This document shows, piece after piece, positions 45,885 through 55,105 of a stretch of 64,000 nucleotides of DNA (positions within the stretch are counted from its first letter, which is position 1; each line of letters starts with the position of its first letter). Below the pieces are notes generated by a model that made no database searches, was not told the DNA's origin, and saw nothing but the letters and a program-made list of their open reading frames with translations. This DNA is from Anaerophaga thermohalophila DSM 12881 (lineage in GTDB: Bacteria > Bacteroidota > Bacteroidia > Bacteroidales > Marinilabiliaceae), in assembly GCF_000191885.1 (NCBI RefSeq), contig NZ_AEWI01000005.1, forward strand, positions 82,570 through 146,569. The letters are read 5' to 3'. A program made the position numbers and the translations under genes.

Positions 45885-48131
45885 ATGCGAATTATGAAAT
45901 ACATAAAATTAATATCGATTTTTGTAATCCTTTCATTTATTGGAATATCCTGTGAGGATACCAAAATGGAATGGGAAGAACGCGATCCGTCTTCGGAAGT
46001 AACGGTTGCCGAGATTCCTCTTAAAATGGAGGAAAAGATAGAACGTTATGATGCTTTGAAAACCTACACCAACATGAAACTCGGTGTAGGGGTGGGAGCC
46101 TCGCTCTATATGGACGACCAGAGAGTTGACAGCATAGTCAACGAAAATTTTGATGAAGTTGTTGCCGGATACATTATGAAGCACGGGCCTATGGTGCAGA
46201 GCGACGGTTCTCTGGATTTTACAGCGGCAGATGCTTTTGTTCAGAAGGCCAAAGATGCCGGTCTGGATGTATTCGGACATACCCTTGTATGGCACCAGAA
46301 CCAGAATGCCGGATATCTGAACGGGTTGATCGCACCAGAGGTTATTCCGGGTCCGGCCGGTGCTAATCTGCTTTCAAACGGCGATTTTGAAGAGAATATT
46401 GACGGTTGGAATTCGTGGGGTGCGGCCAAAGAAGTTGTTGAACATACAACAGATGATGCCGTTAGTGGTAGCGGAAGTTTAAAAGCTGTTACCGCCGCCG
46501 GAGCTGCTAATCTCTGGGATTTGGAAATCCAATCCGAAGATGTTCCCGTCATTGAAGGTCATCGTTACGAAATTACCTTTTTCATCAGGTCGGAAGGTAT
46601 CGGTCATGTCCGTCTTGCTTTTAATAACATGAATCTGGAGTACCCATGGATAGCCGGGGCTGAAACCGTTGAAACTTCCTCTTCATGGCAACAGGTAACC
46701 TATAATGCTGAAACGCTGGGTGAGGACCTGATGCCTGCTGAAGGAGCCACTACCATGAATTTTCGTTTTGATATAGGTAAAGATCCAAACATGACTTATT
46801 ATATTGATAATGTGGTTATGGTTGATATTGATGCCGGCCCTGCCGAGGTTAACTATGTTTTGAATGGAAATTTCGAGAGTGGCGACTTGACAAACTGGTC
46901 GGTTATGAATGCAGGAGCAGGAATTGAAGTTACCGATACAGAAGCGTTTGAGGGCTCTTATAGTGCAAAAATGACTGCCGGAGAGTCTTCTTCTAATCCG
47001 TGGGATCTTCAACTTCAATCTGCTGATATTTCTGTTGCTGAAGGGAATGATTATGTGTTAACTTTTTATGTAAAAGCCGATCAGGTAGGAGAAGGACGGG
47101 TTTCATTCCCCGGTTTAAGTAACGAATGGCCACATAAGGATTGGTATGATTCCGGTGGAGAATGGACCGAATCTTTCGTAGTTACAACGAACTGGCAACT
47201 CATTACTGCCAGGATGGATGTTCTGGAGTATGCAGAGGGTAATACCAGCTTTAAATTAAGTTTTGATTTTGGGTACGTACCCAACGTAACGTATTATATT
47301 GATAATGTAAAATTTGTTGAAGCAACGGGACCAAGCGGCGCACCTTTGCTAAAATCTTCCGGGCCGACAATAATTGAAAAAACCGATGAAGAGAAGACAC
47401 AGATCATTACAGATGCTCTTGAAAACTGGATTTCAGAGATGGTAGGTCATTATAAGAATGACATTACTGCCTGGGATGTGGTCAACGAACCGATGAACAA
47501 CGATGGTACCGTTCGTGATGGCAATGTAACCAATCCTGCAAATGACGAGTTTTACTGGCAAAAATATCTGGGCGGGGATTATGCCGTTATGGCCTTTAAT
47601 CTGGCGCGCCAGTATGGTAACCAGAACGATATTCTTTTCATTAACGATTATGGTCTCGAAAGCAGCATTCCCAAGTGCCAGGGATTGATTGATTATGTAG
47701 AATACATTGAGGCTCAGGGAGCACAGGTTGACGGAATAGGAACCCAGATGCATATATCAATCAATACCAATAAGGAAAATATCGTGCAAATGTTTGAATT
47801 GTTGGCTGCTACCGGTAAACTTATTAAAGTTTCCGAGTTGGATGTTCAGGTACTGACCGATGCTCCAACTTCTGAAGATTTTGAAAAGCAGGCCGAAATG
47901 TACCAGTTCGTGGTTGAAAACTATCGGGAAATTATTCCCGAGGCCCAACAATACGGCATAACTGTGTGGGGCCTCAGTGATGCAGAACAGGAACATGAGA
48001 ACTGGCTGCCCGATGATGCTCCTTGTCTATGGGATGCGGACTATAAGCGCAAACTGTCTTACAAAGCATTTGCCGATGGCCTTGCGGGACGCGATGTAAG
48101 TGAAGATTTTACCGGAGAACTTCAATATTGA
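45885..48131 (+). CDS. GH10 endo-1,4-beta-xylanase with carbohydrate-binding modules inserted in the catalytic domain
   Basis: This surface lipoprotein (lipobox GISC) should cut xylan chains. The GH10 barrel is split: residues about 55-155 hold the first strands (GVGVGASLYM; FGHTLVWHQNQ). Then two CBM4/9-like modules of about 160 residues each follow (each with LLSNGDFE/VLNGNFES...GWN/NWS and TYYIDNV). The barrel resumes from about 490. The acid/base Glu is about residue 535 in DVVNEPM and the nucleophile Glu about 651 in KVSELDV. This split form is known from xylan-degrading Bacteroides and Prevotella. The ATG at 45894 may be the real start. A strong terminator follows. Confidence 0.94.
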   Translation: MRIMKYIKLISIFVILSFIGISCEDTKMEWEERDPSSEVTVAEIPLKMEEKIERYDALKTYTNMKLGVGVGASLYMDDQRVDSIVNENFDEVVAGYIMKHGPMVQSDGSLDFTAADAFVQKAKDAGLDVFGHTLVWHQNQNAGYLNGLIAPEVIPGPAGANLLSNGDFEENIDGWNSWGAAKEVVEHTTDDAVSGSGSLKAVTAAGAANLWDLEIQSEDVPVIEGHRYEITFFIRSEGIGHVRLAFNNMNLEYPWIAGAETVETSSSWQQVTYNAETLGEDLMPAEGATTMNFRFDIGKDPNMTYYIDNVVMVDIDAGPAEVNYVLNGNFESGDLTNWSVMNAGAGIEVTDTEAFEGSYSAKMTAGESSSNPWDLQLQSADISVAEGNDYVLTFYVKADQVGEGRVSFPGLSNEWPHKDWYDSGGEWTESFVVTTNWQLITARMDVLEYAEGNTSFKLSFDFGYVPNVTYYIDNVKFVEATGPSGAPLLKSSGPTIIEKTDEEKTQIITDALENWISEMVGHYKNDITAWDVVNEPMNNDGTVRDGNVTNPANDEFYWQKYLGGDYAVMAFNLARQYGNQNDILFINDYGLESSIPKCQGLIDYVEYIEAQGAQVDGIGTQMHISINTNKENIVQMFELLAATGKLIKVSELDVQVLTDAPTSEDFEKQAEMYQFVVENYREIIPEAQQYGITVWGLSDAEQEHENWLPDDAPCLWDADYKRKLSYKAFADGLAGRDVSEDFTGELQY

Positions 48132-48157
48132 TTATCTATCTTTTCCCTGAAACTAAG

Positions 48158-48188
48158 ACCCGGCAGGTTTTTCCTGCCGGGTTTTTTT
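48158..48188 (+). terminator. Intrinsic terminator after the GH10 gene
   Basis: A perfect 10-bp stem ACCCGGCAGG / CCTGCCGGGT has a TTTTT loop and a run of seven Ts (the first is the last stem base). It closes the first sus transcript. Confidence 0.9.
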
Positions 48189-48191
48189 GGT

Positions 48192-48375
48192 GTGCCGTGT
48201 ATGGTAAATAGCTAAGTGGTGCAAGTTCACGATGGGGGTTTATGGTCGCCAACCATTAGCAGAAAGCAAGGGTCCCACCGCGAGGTGGAATCTGAAGGAA
48301 GCCGGAAGCAAAACACTGCCCCAGGAAACACGAACCGCATCAGGCATATCCTGTAGGCTACTCGATTATTAATTT
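48192..48375 (+). ncRNA. Apparent 5' fragment of a group II intron (domain I only)
   Basis: The stretch with AGTTCACGATGGGGGTTTAT, GGTCGCCAACCATTAGCAG, AAAGCAAGGGTCCCACC, TGAAGGAAGCCGGAAGCAAA and CACGAACCGCATCAGGC strongly resembles domain I of bacterial group II introns. A possible 5' end GTGCC is at 48192. No reverse-transcriptase frame, domain V or 3' end follows; the sequence changes abruptly near 48375. It is therefore a dead remnant, recognised from memory of the consensus and not by a search. Confidence 0.6.
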
Positions 48376-48378
48376 TTT

Positions 48379-48474
48379 ACAGATGGCATGTAATTACCAT
48401 TACAGACACCATGTAATTACTATTACATGCCATCTGTAATGGTAATTACATAAAGTTTGATGTACCGCACTCAT
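48379..48474. repeat. Iterated palindrome and MITE end
   Basis: ACAGATGGCATGTAAT (48379-48394) pairs perfectly with ATTACATGCCATCTGT (48422-48437). Variants of TGTAATTACCATTACA occur three times within 75 bases. The stretch ends in GTACCGCACTCAT, which matches the right end of the A/B MITEs. Upstream of susC at 48822 the rest (48475-48725) is AT-rich with no other feature seen. Confidence 0.6.
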
Positions 48475-48725
48475 CCATTATTATCGCTCAATGTTTAACA
48501 TTAATTTTAAAAGAGTAGCGGGTTTTTAATAAAAAGGGAAAATATCCACCTTTTTAGCAATTATTTTTACTTTTTTTAATAAAAATACTCGCATTAAACA
48601 AATTTTTACACCTCCTTAAAGCTTGTCAATCTTAAATTCGCATTATGTTTTTATGCTGCGGCAGGACAAAATAGTTAAAATATGGGAAAAATGACCTTCC
48701 TGTGTGTAAATGTCTTAAACAGAGA

Positions 48726-48740
48726 TACGAAACAGCACAG
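48726..48740 (+). promoter_or_regulatory. Shared motif upstream of second susC
   Basis: TACGAAACAGCACAG differs by one base from the motif at 39527-39541 and has the same 81-base distance to the start codon. Confidence 0.6.
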
Positions 48741-48821
48741 GTCATAATCCTGGAAACATCGTCATTTTTAATTTTAATAATCGTCAAAATTTCAATCTAC
48801 TAATCAACAAATTTATTTCCC

Positions 48822-51800
48822 ATGAGAAAAACTGATGTATTTAAAAGAAGAACAATGCTCGCATTGTTCTTTTTCTTATCGGTATCTTTCGTTGCTCTTT
48901 CGCAAGAGATAAGGGTAACGGGAATAGTAACTGACACCAACGGCGATCCGTTGCCAGGTGTCAATATTGTGGTGCAGGGCACTACGAGAGGAACGATTAC
49001 CAATGTAGACGGGAATTACAGCATTGAAGTTCCGGGTGATGCTACATTGGAATTTAATTTTATAGGATTTGAATCACAGATCGTTCCTGTGGATAATCGA
49101 CAAACCATTGATGTGGTAATGCGGGAGGAGCTTTTGTCGCTCGATGAGGTGGTAGTGGTTGGTTACGGTGTTCAAAGAAAGAGCGATGTAACCGGTTCTA
49201 TAACCTCTGTTAAGGCAGAAGAGCTTAGAGATGTGGCGTCTTCCAGTATTTCAAAATCCTTACAGGGCAAAACCGCCGGTGTTGAGATTCAGAACATCGG
49301 AAATAAACCCGGAGGTGAAACCCGCATTCGGGTGAGAGGTAGCCGTTCACTCACCGCCAGCAACGACCCCCTGCTGATTGTAGACGGGGTACCGTTTAGT
49401 GGTGATTTGAGTGACATCGCATCCGACGATGTGGAGTCTATCGAGATACTGAAAGATGCTTCAGCAACCGTTATTTACGGTTCGCGAGGAGCCAACGGCG
49501 TTATTCTGGTAACAACTAAACGTGGTGAAGCCGGTAAAACCCGTGTTACTTATAATGGATATACCGGTATTAGTAACGTATCACGCTATTACGACGTATT
49601 TGATGCAGAAGAATTTATTAAGCTCCGTGATGTGGCAGGACATCCGTTCCTTCCGGTTGAAATTGAGTCCATGATGCTTGGTCGTGAGACCGACTGGCAG
49701 GATATCGGTTATCAGTCCGGCATGGTGCAGAATCACGAAGCCGGGGTCAGTGGTGGTTCAGAGAACACCCAGTATTCATTTTCATTGGGTTACTACGATG
49801 AATCATACGTAATTGAGAATATGGGCTTCGAGCGTTACAGTATGCGTGCGACTATAGACCAGCAAATTGGTGACAGGGTCAAAGTCGGCCTTTCGACAAT
49901 GAATGTGCTGGCAAACACTGATGGTGAAACTGCCGACCCGACCTGGTCGCTCGTATCATTGTCTCCACTGGCAGTTCCATATAATCCGGATGGGTCTTTG
50001 GTTGAACAGCCAACTTATGGTGTGGATGATACATATAGTCCTCTTACCCTTCAGGATGATAGTCGTTGGGGAGAGGAGCGCAGGAAGTTCACTTCTTTCA
50101 ATACGGGCTACGTACAGGTTGACATTTGGAATGGCATTCAATACAAATTAAATGCTGGACTTGACTTTATTGCTAATAAATATAATAATTTTTACGGCAG
50201 TAATACTCCGTTTAAAAACGGAGCTCTTAGTGAGGCTGAAGTCCAGAATATAGATAACCTGGCATGGACAATTGAGAATATGATCCTGTGGAATAAAACA
50301 ATCGGACTTCATCGATTTGATTTCACAGGGATGCAATCGGTGGAGAAGAGTACCACTACATCTTCTATGTTCAATGGTACTAATATTGCTGCCGATTATT
50401 TGCAATTCAATAACCTTTATTTGTCTGAAACTGTGCTGGCCGATCCATACAACAACTATTTCTCAGAATGGTCCCTGCAATCATTTATGGCTCGCCTGAA
50501 TTATGTCTATGATGATCGTTATCTTTTAACACTTACCGGACGTGCCGATGGTTCATCCCGTCTGGCCGAGGGAAACAAATGGCATTATTACCCGGCAGTT
50601 GCTGTGGCATGGAATGCATATAATGAATCTTTTCTCGAAGATGTTGATTTTCTTACCCAGTTAAAACTTCGTTTGGGATATGGGCAAACTTCCAATGCAG
50701 CTATTAACCCATACAGTACATTGGGCGGACTGTCATCTGTAAAATACAGTTTTGGGGATAGGGGGGTAACAGGATATTATGTATCCTCTTTGCCAAATCC
50801 TAATCTGGGTTGGGAGTATACTACTTCCTACAACATAGGCCTGGATTTTGGGTTTTTCCGGGGTCGTTTGTCCGGGTCAGTTGATATGTACAAGCAAAAG
50901 ACCAATGACTTGTTGCTTGGTAAGTCATTACCATATACCACTGCTGTTACTGGAGATTTTATGGAAAATGTTGGTGAAACCGAAAACAAAGGACTTGAAG
51001 TTGTTCTGAACGGAGTTATTTTTGATGGAAGCTCGGTAGGAGGCTTAAAATGGAACCTTAACACAAACTTTTTCCTAAACAGAAGCAAGATTGTATCTCT
51101 GCAATCTGGTGTAAATAGAGATGTAGGTAACGCTTGGTTTGTTGGTGAGCCGATTAGTGCTATTTATGATTATGAAAAAATTGGTATCTGGCAGTTAGGA
51201 GAAGAAGAGGAAGCTTCAATATATGGAGCCCAACCCGGTGATATTAAAATAAAGGATCAGAATAATGATGACCAGATTACTGATGAAGACAGGGTTATTC
51301 TTGGTTCACAAGAACCGGATTTTTCCGGAGGTTTTACATCTTCCTGGGAATACAGGAATTTCGATCTCTCTGTAGTTGGTTACTTCAGGGTTGGCGGTAC
51401 TATTATCAGTACTTTACACATGCCCAACGACTATGTTAACCGTCTTGATGGACGACGTAACGGTATTAAAGTAGATTACTGGACAGAAGACAACCCCACT
51501 AATGCTTATCCTAAGCCAAAGAATGACCCCGGACCATATACAAATACCTTGGGTTATTTCGACGGCTCATTCCTTAAAATCAGGAGTATCAATCTTGGTT
51601 ATACTTTCAATAATTTATTTAATACTAGGTCCGATTTGAGGATTTATGGTTCTGTGACTGACCCCTTTGTCTTGTTCTCGCCGTATCTTGATGAAGGAGG
51701 CGTTGATCCTGAACCCACCAACAGGGCTGAGGACCGAAACGATGCCCTGGGATTGCCCTCCGATAATCTTGTTATCGGACTTAACACACCTCCGGTAACT

Positions 51801-51833
51801 AAGTACATCTTTGGGTTAAACTTTAGTTTCTAA
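48822..51833 (+). CDS. susC: SusC-like TonB-dependent outer-membrane transporter (second)
   Basis: This is the second import channel of the PUL, 1003 residues. A signal peptide ends near ALSQ. Then come a CarboxypepD_reg-like domain (VTGIVTDTNGDPLPGVNIVV), DEVVVVGYGVQ, a plug (TRIRVRGSRSLTASNDPLLIVDG) and a barrel ending in FGLNFSF. The first 120 residues are very similar to the first SusC while the barrel differs, so the two probably handle different xylan fragments. It is followed after 20 bases by its own susD. Confidence 0.96.
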   Translation: MRKTDVFKRRTMLALFFFLSVSFVALSQEIRVTGIVTDTNGDPLPGVNIVVQGTTRGTITNVDGNYSIEVPGDATLEFNFIGFESQIVPVDNRQTIDVVMREELLSLDEVVVVGYGVQRKSDVTGSITSVKAEELRDVASSSISKSLQGKTAGVEIQNIGNKPGGETRIRVRGSRSLTASNDPLLIVDGVPFSGDLSDIASDDVESIEILKDASATVIYGSRGANGVILVTTKRGEAGKTRVTYNGYTGISNVSRYYDVFDAEEFIKLRDVAGHPFLPVEIESMMLGRETDWQDIGYQSGMVQNHEAGVSGGSENTQYSFSLGYYDESYVIENMGFERYSMRATIDQQIGDRVKVGLSTMNVLANTDGETADPTWSLVSLSPLAVPYNPDGSLVEQPTYGVDDTYSPLTLQDDSRWGEERRKFTSFNTGYVQVDIWNGIQYKLNAGLDFIANKYNNFYGSNTPFKNGALSEAEVQNIDNLAWTIENMILWNKTIGLHRFDFTGMQSVEKSTTTSSMFNGTNIAADYLQFNNLYLSETVLADPYNNYFSEWSLQSFMARLNYVYDDRYLLTLTGRADGSSRLAEGNKWHYYPAVAVAWNAYNESFLEDVDFLTQLKLRLGYGQTSNAAINPYSTLGGLSSVKYSFGDRGVTGYYVSSLPNPNLGWEYTTSYNIGLDFGFFRGRLSGSVDMYKQKTNDLLLGKSLPYTTAVTGDFMENVGETENKGLEVVLNGVIFDGSSVGGLKWNLNTNFFLNRSKIVSLQSGVNRDVGNAWFVGEPISAIYDYEKIGIWQLGEEEEASIYGAQPGDIKIKDQNNDDQITDEDRVILGSQEPDFSGGFTSSWEYRNFDLSVVGYFRVGGTIISTLHMPNDYVNRLDGRRNGIKVDYWTEDNPTNAYPKPKNDPGPYTNTLGYFDGSFLKIRSINLGYTFNNLFNTRSDLRIYGSVTDPFVLFSPYLDEGGVDPEPTNRAEDRNDALGLPSDNLVIGLNTPPVTKYIFGLNFSF

Positions 51834-51853
51834 ACATGAAAATGAATTAGAAT

Positions 51854-53599
51854 ATGAAAAATAGATTCTTAAATATAATAGTATTGGCTCTTTTCGTCGC
51901 AGCAATATCTTCCTGCAATGATTTTCTTGAAGAAGAACCAAAATCACAGCTTTCTACCGACTACCTGGAATCAGCCGAAGGGGTTGAAGCTGCAGTTAAT
52001 GCTGCCTATTCATCATTACGCTATTTCTATACAGGGGGTGGTAGTGAGTGTGGCATAAAAATGACCTGCTACGGAACTGATGAATGGCAGAAGGGCCCTG
52101 ATGGTAACGAGGTTCTTAGTGTATATGGAGATGGTATTAAATCTGCCGGAATCTCTATGCCCTGGACCTGGGGTTATACCGAAGGAATTAATCCTTGTAA
52201 TGCGGTGCTTGCCTATGCCCCCGATATCAATATGCCTGAAGAGGATAGAGTTTTTGCCATGGCACAGGCAAGTTTCCTGAGAGCTTTCTGGTATTTTATC
52301 CTGGTACAGACTTATGGTGAGGTAACTTTAACGCTTGACTTACCTGCCGAACCGACAACGACCGCAGAAAGGAATACTTTGCAGGAGTGCTTTGAGGCAA
52401 TTAAAACCGATGTTGATTATGCTGTTGCTAATCTCCCGGCTCAGCCAACCGAACCAGGAAGAGCTACTCAGGCTGCCGCATTGCATCTAAGGTCAAAACT
52501 TTACCTCTGGAAGGCCACATCTGATGTAAGTGCCGGAAATTCCGACTATCAGCAGGCATATGATGATGCCATGGAGATAATTAACAATCAGGGTAGATAC
52601 GGTCTTGCTATTTTCCCCGATTTTTTTGAAATGTTCTATCCCGGGAATGAGCATAATAGCGAAACTATTTTTACCTGCGAAAGAAACACCGATGTTCAGT
52701 ATAACGATTATGCGGATGACAACTTCAAGAGCAATATGGCCAGTTTTTACTTCAGGCCCAATTACAATGTGCTGGTAAGTGGCTTGTCCCGTTCAACCGG
52801 TTATTATTATGGTCGTCCATGGCATCGCCTGAGACCGACTGACTATCTCCTGGAGCATTGTTTCGCCGACCGTACCGACGACAAACGTTATGAAAACTCT
52901 TTCCAGACAGTTTGGCTGTTTAACGATGCCGATGCTATTGATGATCCCAACTTTTCGGTTGGTGATACGGCAATTTGGCTTCCGGGTGTTGAAACCGGTT
53001 ATAATACCAATGCTCATGTTAAAAGAATTTTTACACCAAGTGAATATTTTGGTGGAGAAAACAGTGAAGGATTATCTATATATCCTGCTTTGACAAAGTT
53101 TAATGATATTGACCGTCCTTCAACCCAGGATCCTTCAGTTCGTCCTATTGTTATTTACCGTCTGGGTGAAACTTATCTTAATGCAGCCGAAGCAGCTATG
53201 TATCTCAATAAGCCAGGTGAAGCTCATGACCTGGTGGCTGTTATCAGAGAACGGGCGGCTTACGATCCCGACCGGTCAAGCACTGAGAATGCCATTGCTG
53301 CTCAGCGTTTGGTTAACCGGATTCCTGTGCTGGATGGAAGCGATGATGCCCGAAATTGGTTGCTTGACGAAAGAGCACGTGAACTCGCCGGTGAATTTGT
53401 GCGCTGGTACGATCTGACTCGCTCAAGAACTGAGAGTGGAAAAAATCAACTGGTTGCACGATTGAATGACCATTTGCCCGCTATGGGATATCCTGTTCCG
53501 GCATCGGGGAATGTTGAGGATTATCATGCCTTGCGACCGATTCCTCAGGAGCAGATTGACCTGACGACTAATGAATATCCACAAAATCCCGGATATTAA
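51854..53599 (+). CDS. susD: SusD-like glycan-binding lipoprotein (second)
   Basis: This partner of the second SusC has 581 residues and the lipobox AISSC. SusD-family marks are AQASFLRAFWYFILVQTYGEV, the LGETYLNAAEAAMYLNK segment and the C-terminal LLDERARELAGEFVRWYDLTR with MGYPVP and the IPQEQIDL ending. It sits at the cell surface. In known xylan PULs with two SusCD pairs both are induced together. Confidence 0.95.
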   Translation: MKNRFLNIIVLALFVAAISSCNDFLEEEPKSQLSTDYLESAEGVEAAVNAAYSSLRYFYTGGGSECGIKMTCYGTDEWQKGPDGNEVLSVYGDGIKSAGISMPWTWGYTEGINPCNAVLAYAPDINMPEEDRVFAMAQASFLRAFWYFILVQTYGEVTLTLDLPAEPTTTAERNTLQECFEAIKTDVDYAVANLPAQPTEPGRATQAAALHLRSKLYLWKATSDVSAGNSDYQQAYDDAMEIINNQGRYGLAIFPDFFEMFYPGNEHNSETIFTCERNTDVQYNDYADDNFKSNMASFYFRPNYNVLVSGLSRSTGYYYGRPWHRLRPTDYLLEHCFADRTDDKRYENSFQTVWLFNDADAIDDPNFSVGDTAIWLPGVETGYNTNAHVKRIFTPSEYFGGENSEGLSIYPALTKFNDIDRPSTQDPSVRPIVIYRLGETYLNAAEAAMYLNKPGEAHDLVAVIRERAAYDPDRSSTENAIAAQRLVNRIPVLDGSDDARNWLLDERARELAGEFVRWYDLTRSRTESGKNQLVARLNDHLPAMGYPVPASGNVEDYHALRPIPQEQIDLTTNEYPQNPGY

Positions 53600-53604
53600 G
53601 AGTG

Positions 53605-53675
53605 TGAAACGAGTCCCGGGTAATCGGGACGAGTTCCATTAGACCAATAACTTAGATTAATAATATCCTAATGAA
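53605..53675 (-). repeat. Hairpin repeat family C, partial copy C7
   Basis: The segment GAAACGAGTCCCGGGTAATCG, GGACGAGTTCCATTAGACC and AATAACTTAGATTAATAAT has the family C ends but an exchanged centre that forms a short CCCG / CGGG hairpin. It lies right after the second susD stop codon. Confidence 0.6.
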
Positions 53676-53733
53676 TGATGAGGAAAAGCTATGCTTCTTA
53701 ATAGGATATGTATTGAAATAAAAATATAAACAC

Positions 53734-54846
53734 ATGAAAATATATAGTAAAACAATAAAATCAATAACGGTGCTTTTGGGTTTTGTTGCTCTCTTCGCTT
53801 CATGTACAGAAGATAACAGCAACCCAATGGAAGAAAACATCAAGGATGTTAACAACTATATTACCGCTGTCGATAAAGAAATCGCGAGTCCCGGCGATGA
53901 AGTGACCATAACCGGAACCAATCTGGACAAGGTTTACAAAATTATGCTAAATGATAATCTGACAGTTATTGATTTTGAAGCGACAGAGACGTCTTTGACG
54001 TTTACCGTTCCTTCGTCGGCTCCTCTCGGGGATGTGGTGATCATAAATATCTTCTTTGAAGGAAAAGGCCTGGCGCGGCATCCGATTGAGATTATTTCGC
54101 CACCGGTAATTTCTGGGTTTTCACCCATTGCAGCTACCGGCGGAGAGGAATGTCATGTTTATGGTGCCGAACTGTATAAGGCTGTTAAGGTTTATGTAGG
54201 TGACACTGAAGTTGCATTTACATTAATTGATGACAAACAATTTGTCATCGACCAATTGCCTGCCATTGAAAATGGAGACAAAATTAAAGTGGTGGATGCA
54301 ACGGGTGCTGAAACAATCTCCGATTGGGAATTTGTTCGAGGAACAGAAATTCTTATTACCGACTTTGACAGTGAATCAGATTATTATACCGGATTGAGCA
54401 GTAACGGTAACCTTGATGGTGATACCGAAGAACAAGGTCCGTTGCCCTATGGTACATTTTATACTTTTGTCTTTACTGACAACGGGACCAGTTGGGGTGG
54501 AAACCTTGATTTCTATTTCGAGGGTGTACCTTCAAATTATCCGGATAATTCAAAAGTATGGCTTTATATCGACATAAAGATGTCCGATCCGTTGAGTGGC
54601 CGTATCATGGTACAGGATCCTGCCAATGTATATGGCGATGACAGGGATTTTACCACAGAATGGACTACTTTCAAACTGCGGCTTGATCAGCTTTATACAG
54701 GATATGGCAATGGAGATGAAGTTGGTGCTTGTCCAACGGTTGATAAATTGACAGCAGTTAAAATTCAGCCACCTGCACAGGCAAACAACAATAACTTTGG
54801 TAAGACCATTTCTGTTGATAATATCCGGTTTATTGTTGAAGAATAA
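53734..54846 (+). CDS. IPT/TIG-domain surface lipoprotein (second SGBP)
   Basis: This 370-residue lipoprotein (lipobox LFASC) has two IPT/TIG domains (IASPGDEVTITGTNLDKVYKI; FSPIAATGGEECHVYGAEL). A C-terminal beta-sandwich follows (about 205-370: ILITDFDSESDYYTG; ISVDNIRFIVEE), resembling a carbohydrate-binding module. It is encoded after the second susD and probably binds xylan beside that SusCD pair. Confidence 0.82.
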   Translation: MKIYSKTIKSITVLLGFVALFASCTEDNSNPMEENIKDVNNYITAVDKEIASPGDEVTITGTNLDKVYKIMLNDNLTVIDFEATETSLTFTVPSSAPLGDVVIINIFFEGKGLARHPIEIISPPVISGFSPIAATGGEECHVYGAELYKAVKVYVGDTEVAFTLIDDKQFVIDQLPAIENGDKIKVVDATGAETISDWEFVRGTEILITDFDSESDYYTGLSSNGNLDGDTEEQGPLPYGTFYTFVFTDNGTSWGGNLDFYFEGVPSNYPDNSKVWLYIDIKMSDPLSGRIMVQDPANVYGDDRDFTTEWTTFKLRLDQLYTGYGNGDEVGACPTVDKLTAVKIQPPAQANNNNFGKTISVDNIRFIVEE

Positions 54847-54941
54847 CGATTTTACATGAAATGCACCCGGTTCTTTTTAGAAAAGCTATCTGCAGATTTC
54901 TGGTGCGTTTCATTGAACGTTTGGCTAAGAGGCCATAGTGA

Positions 54942-55105
54942 ATGAAACTCGTCCCGAGTCATCGGGACGAGTTTCATCAGACCTTAAAAAACAAATTTTA
55001 CACTAATGCAACAAGCATAGTAAAGATTGCAACAATAAGAATATATATAAGGTCTTTCATGTGAATTCCATTCGACCAATAACTTAAGTAAATTATGTAC
55101 TAATG
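54942..55105 (-). repeat. Hairpin repeat family C, copy C6, with a perfect 16-bp hairpin
   Basis: ATGAAACTCGTCCCGA (54942-54957) and TCGGGACGAGTTTCAT (54962-54977) form a perfect hairpin with loop GTCA. A degenerate family C copy follows (ACAAGCATAGTAAAGATTGC, TTCATGTGAATTCCATTCGA, CCAATAACTTAAG). Its end overlaps the start codon of the gene at 55103. Confidence 0.65.

Noticed and set aside
48379..48451. Possible CRISPR repeat-spacer array
   Set aside because: The repeated units are palindromes overlapping each other, with no regular spacers and no cas genes nearby.
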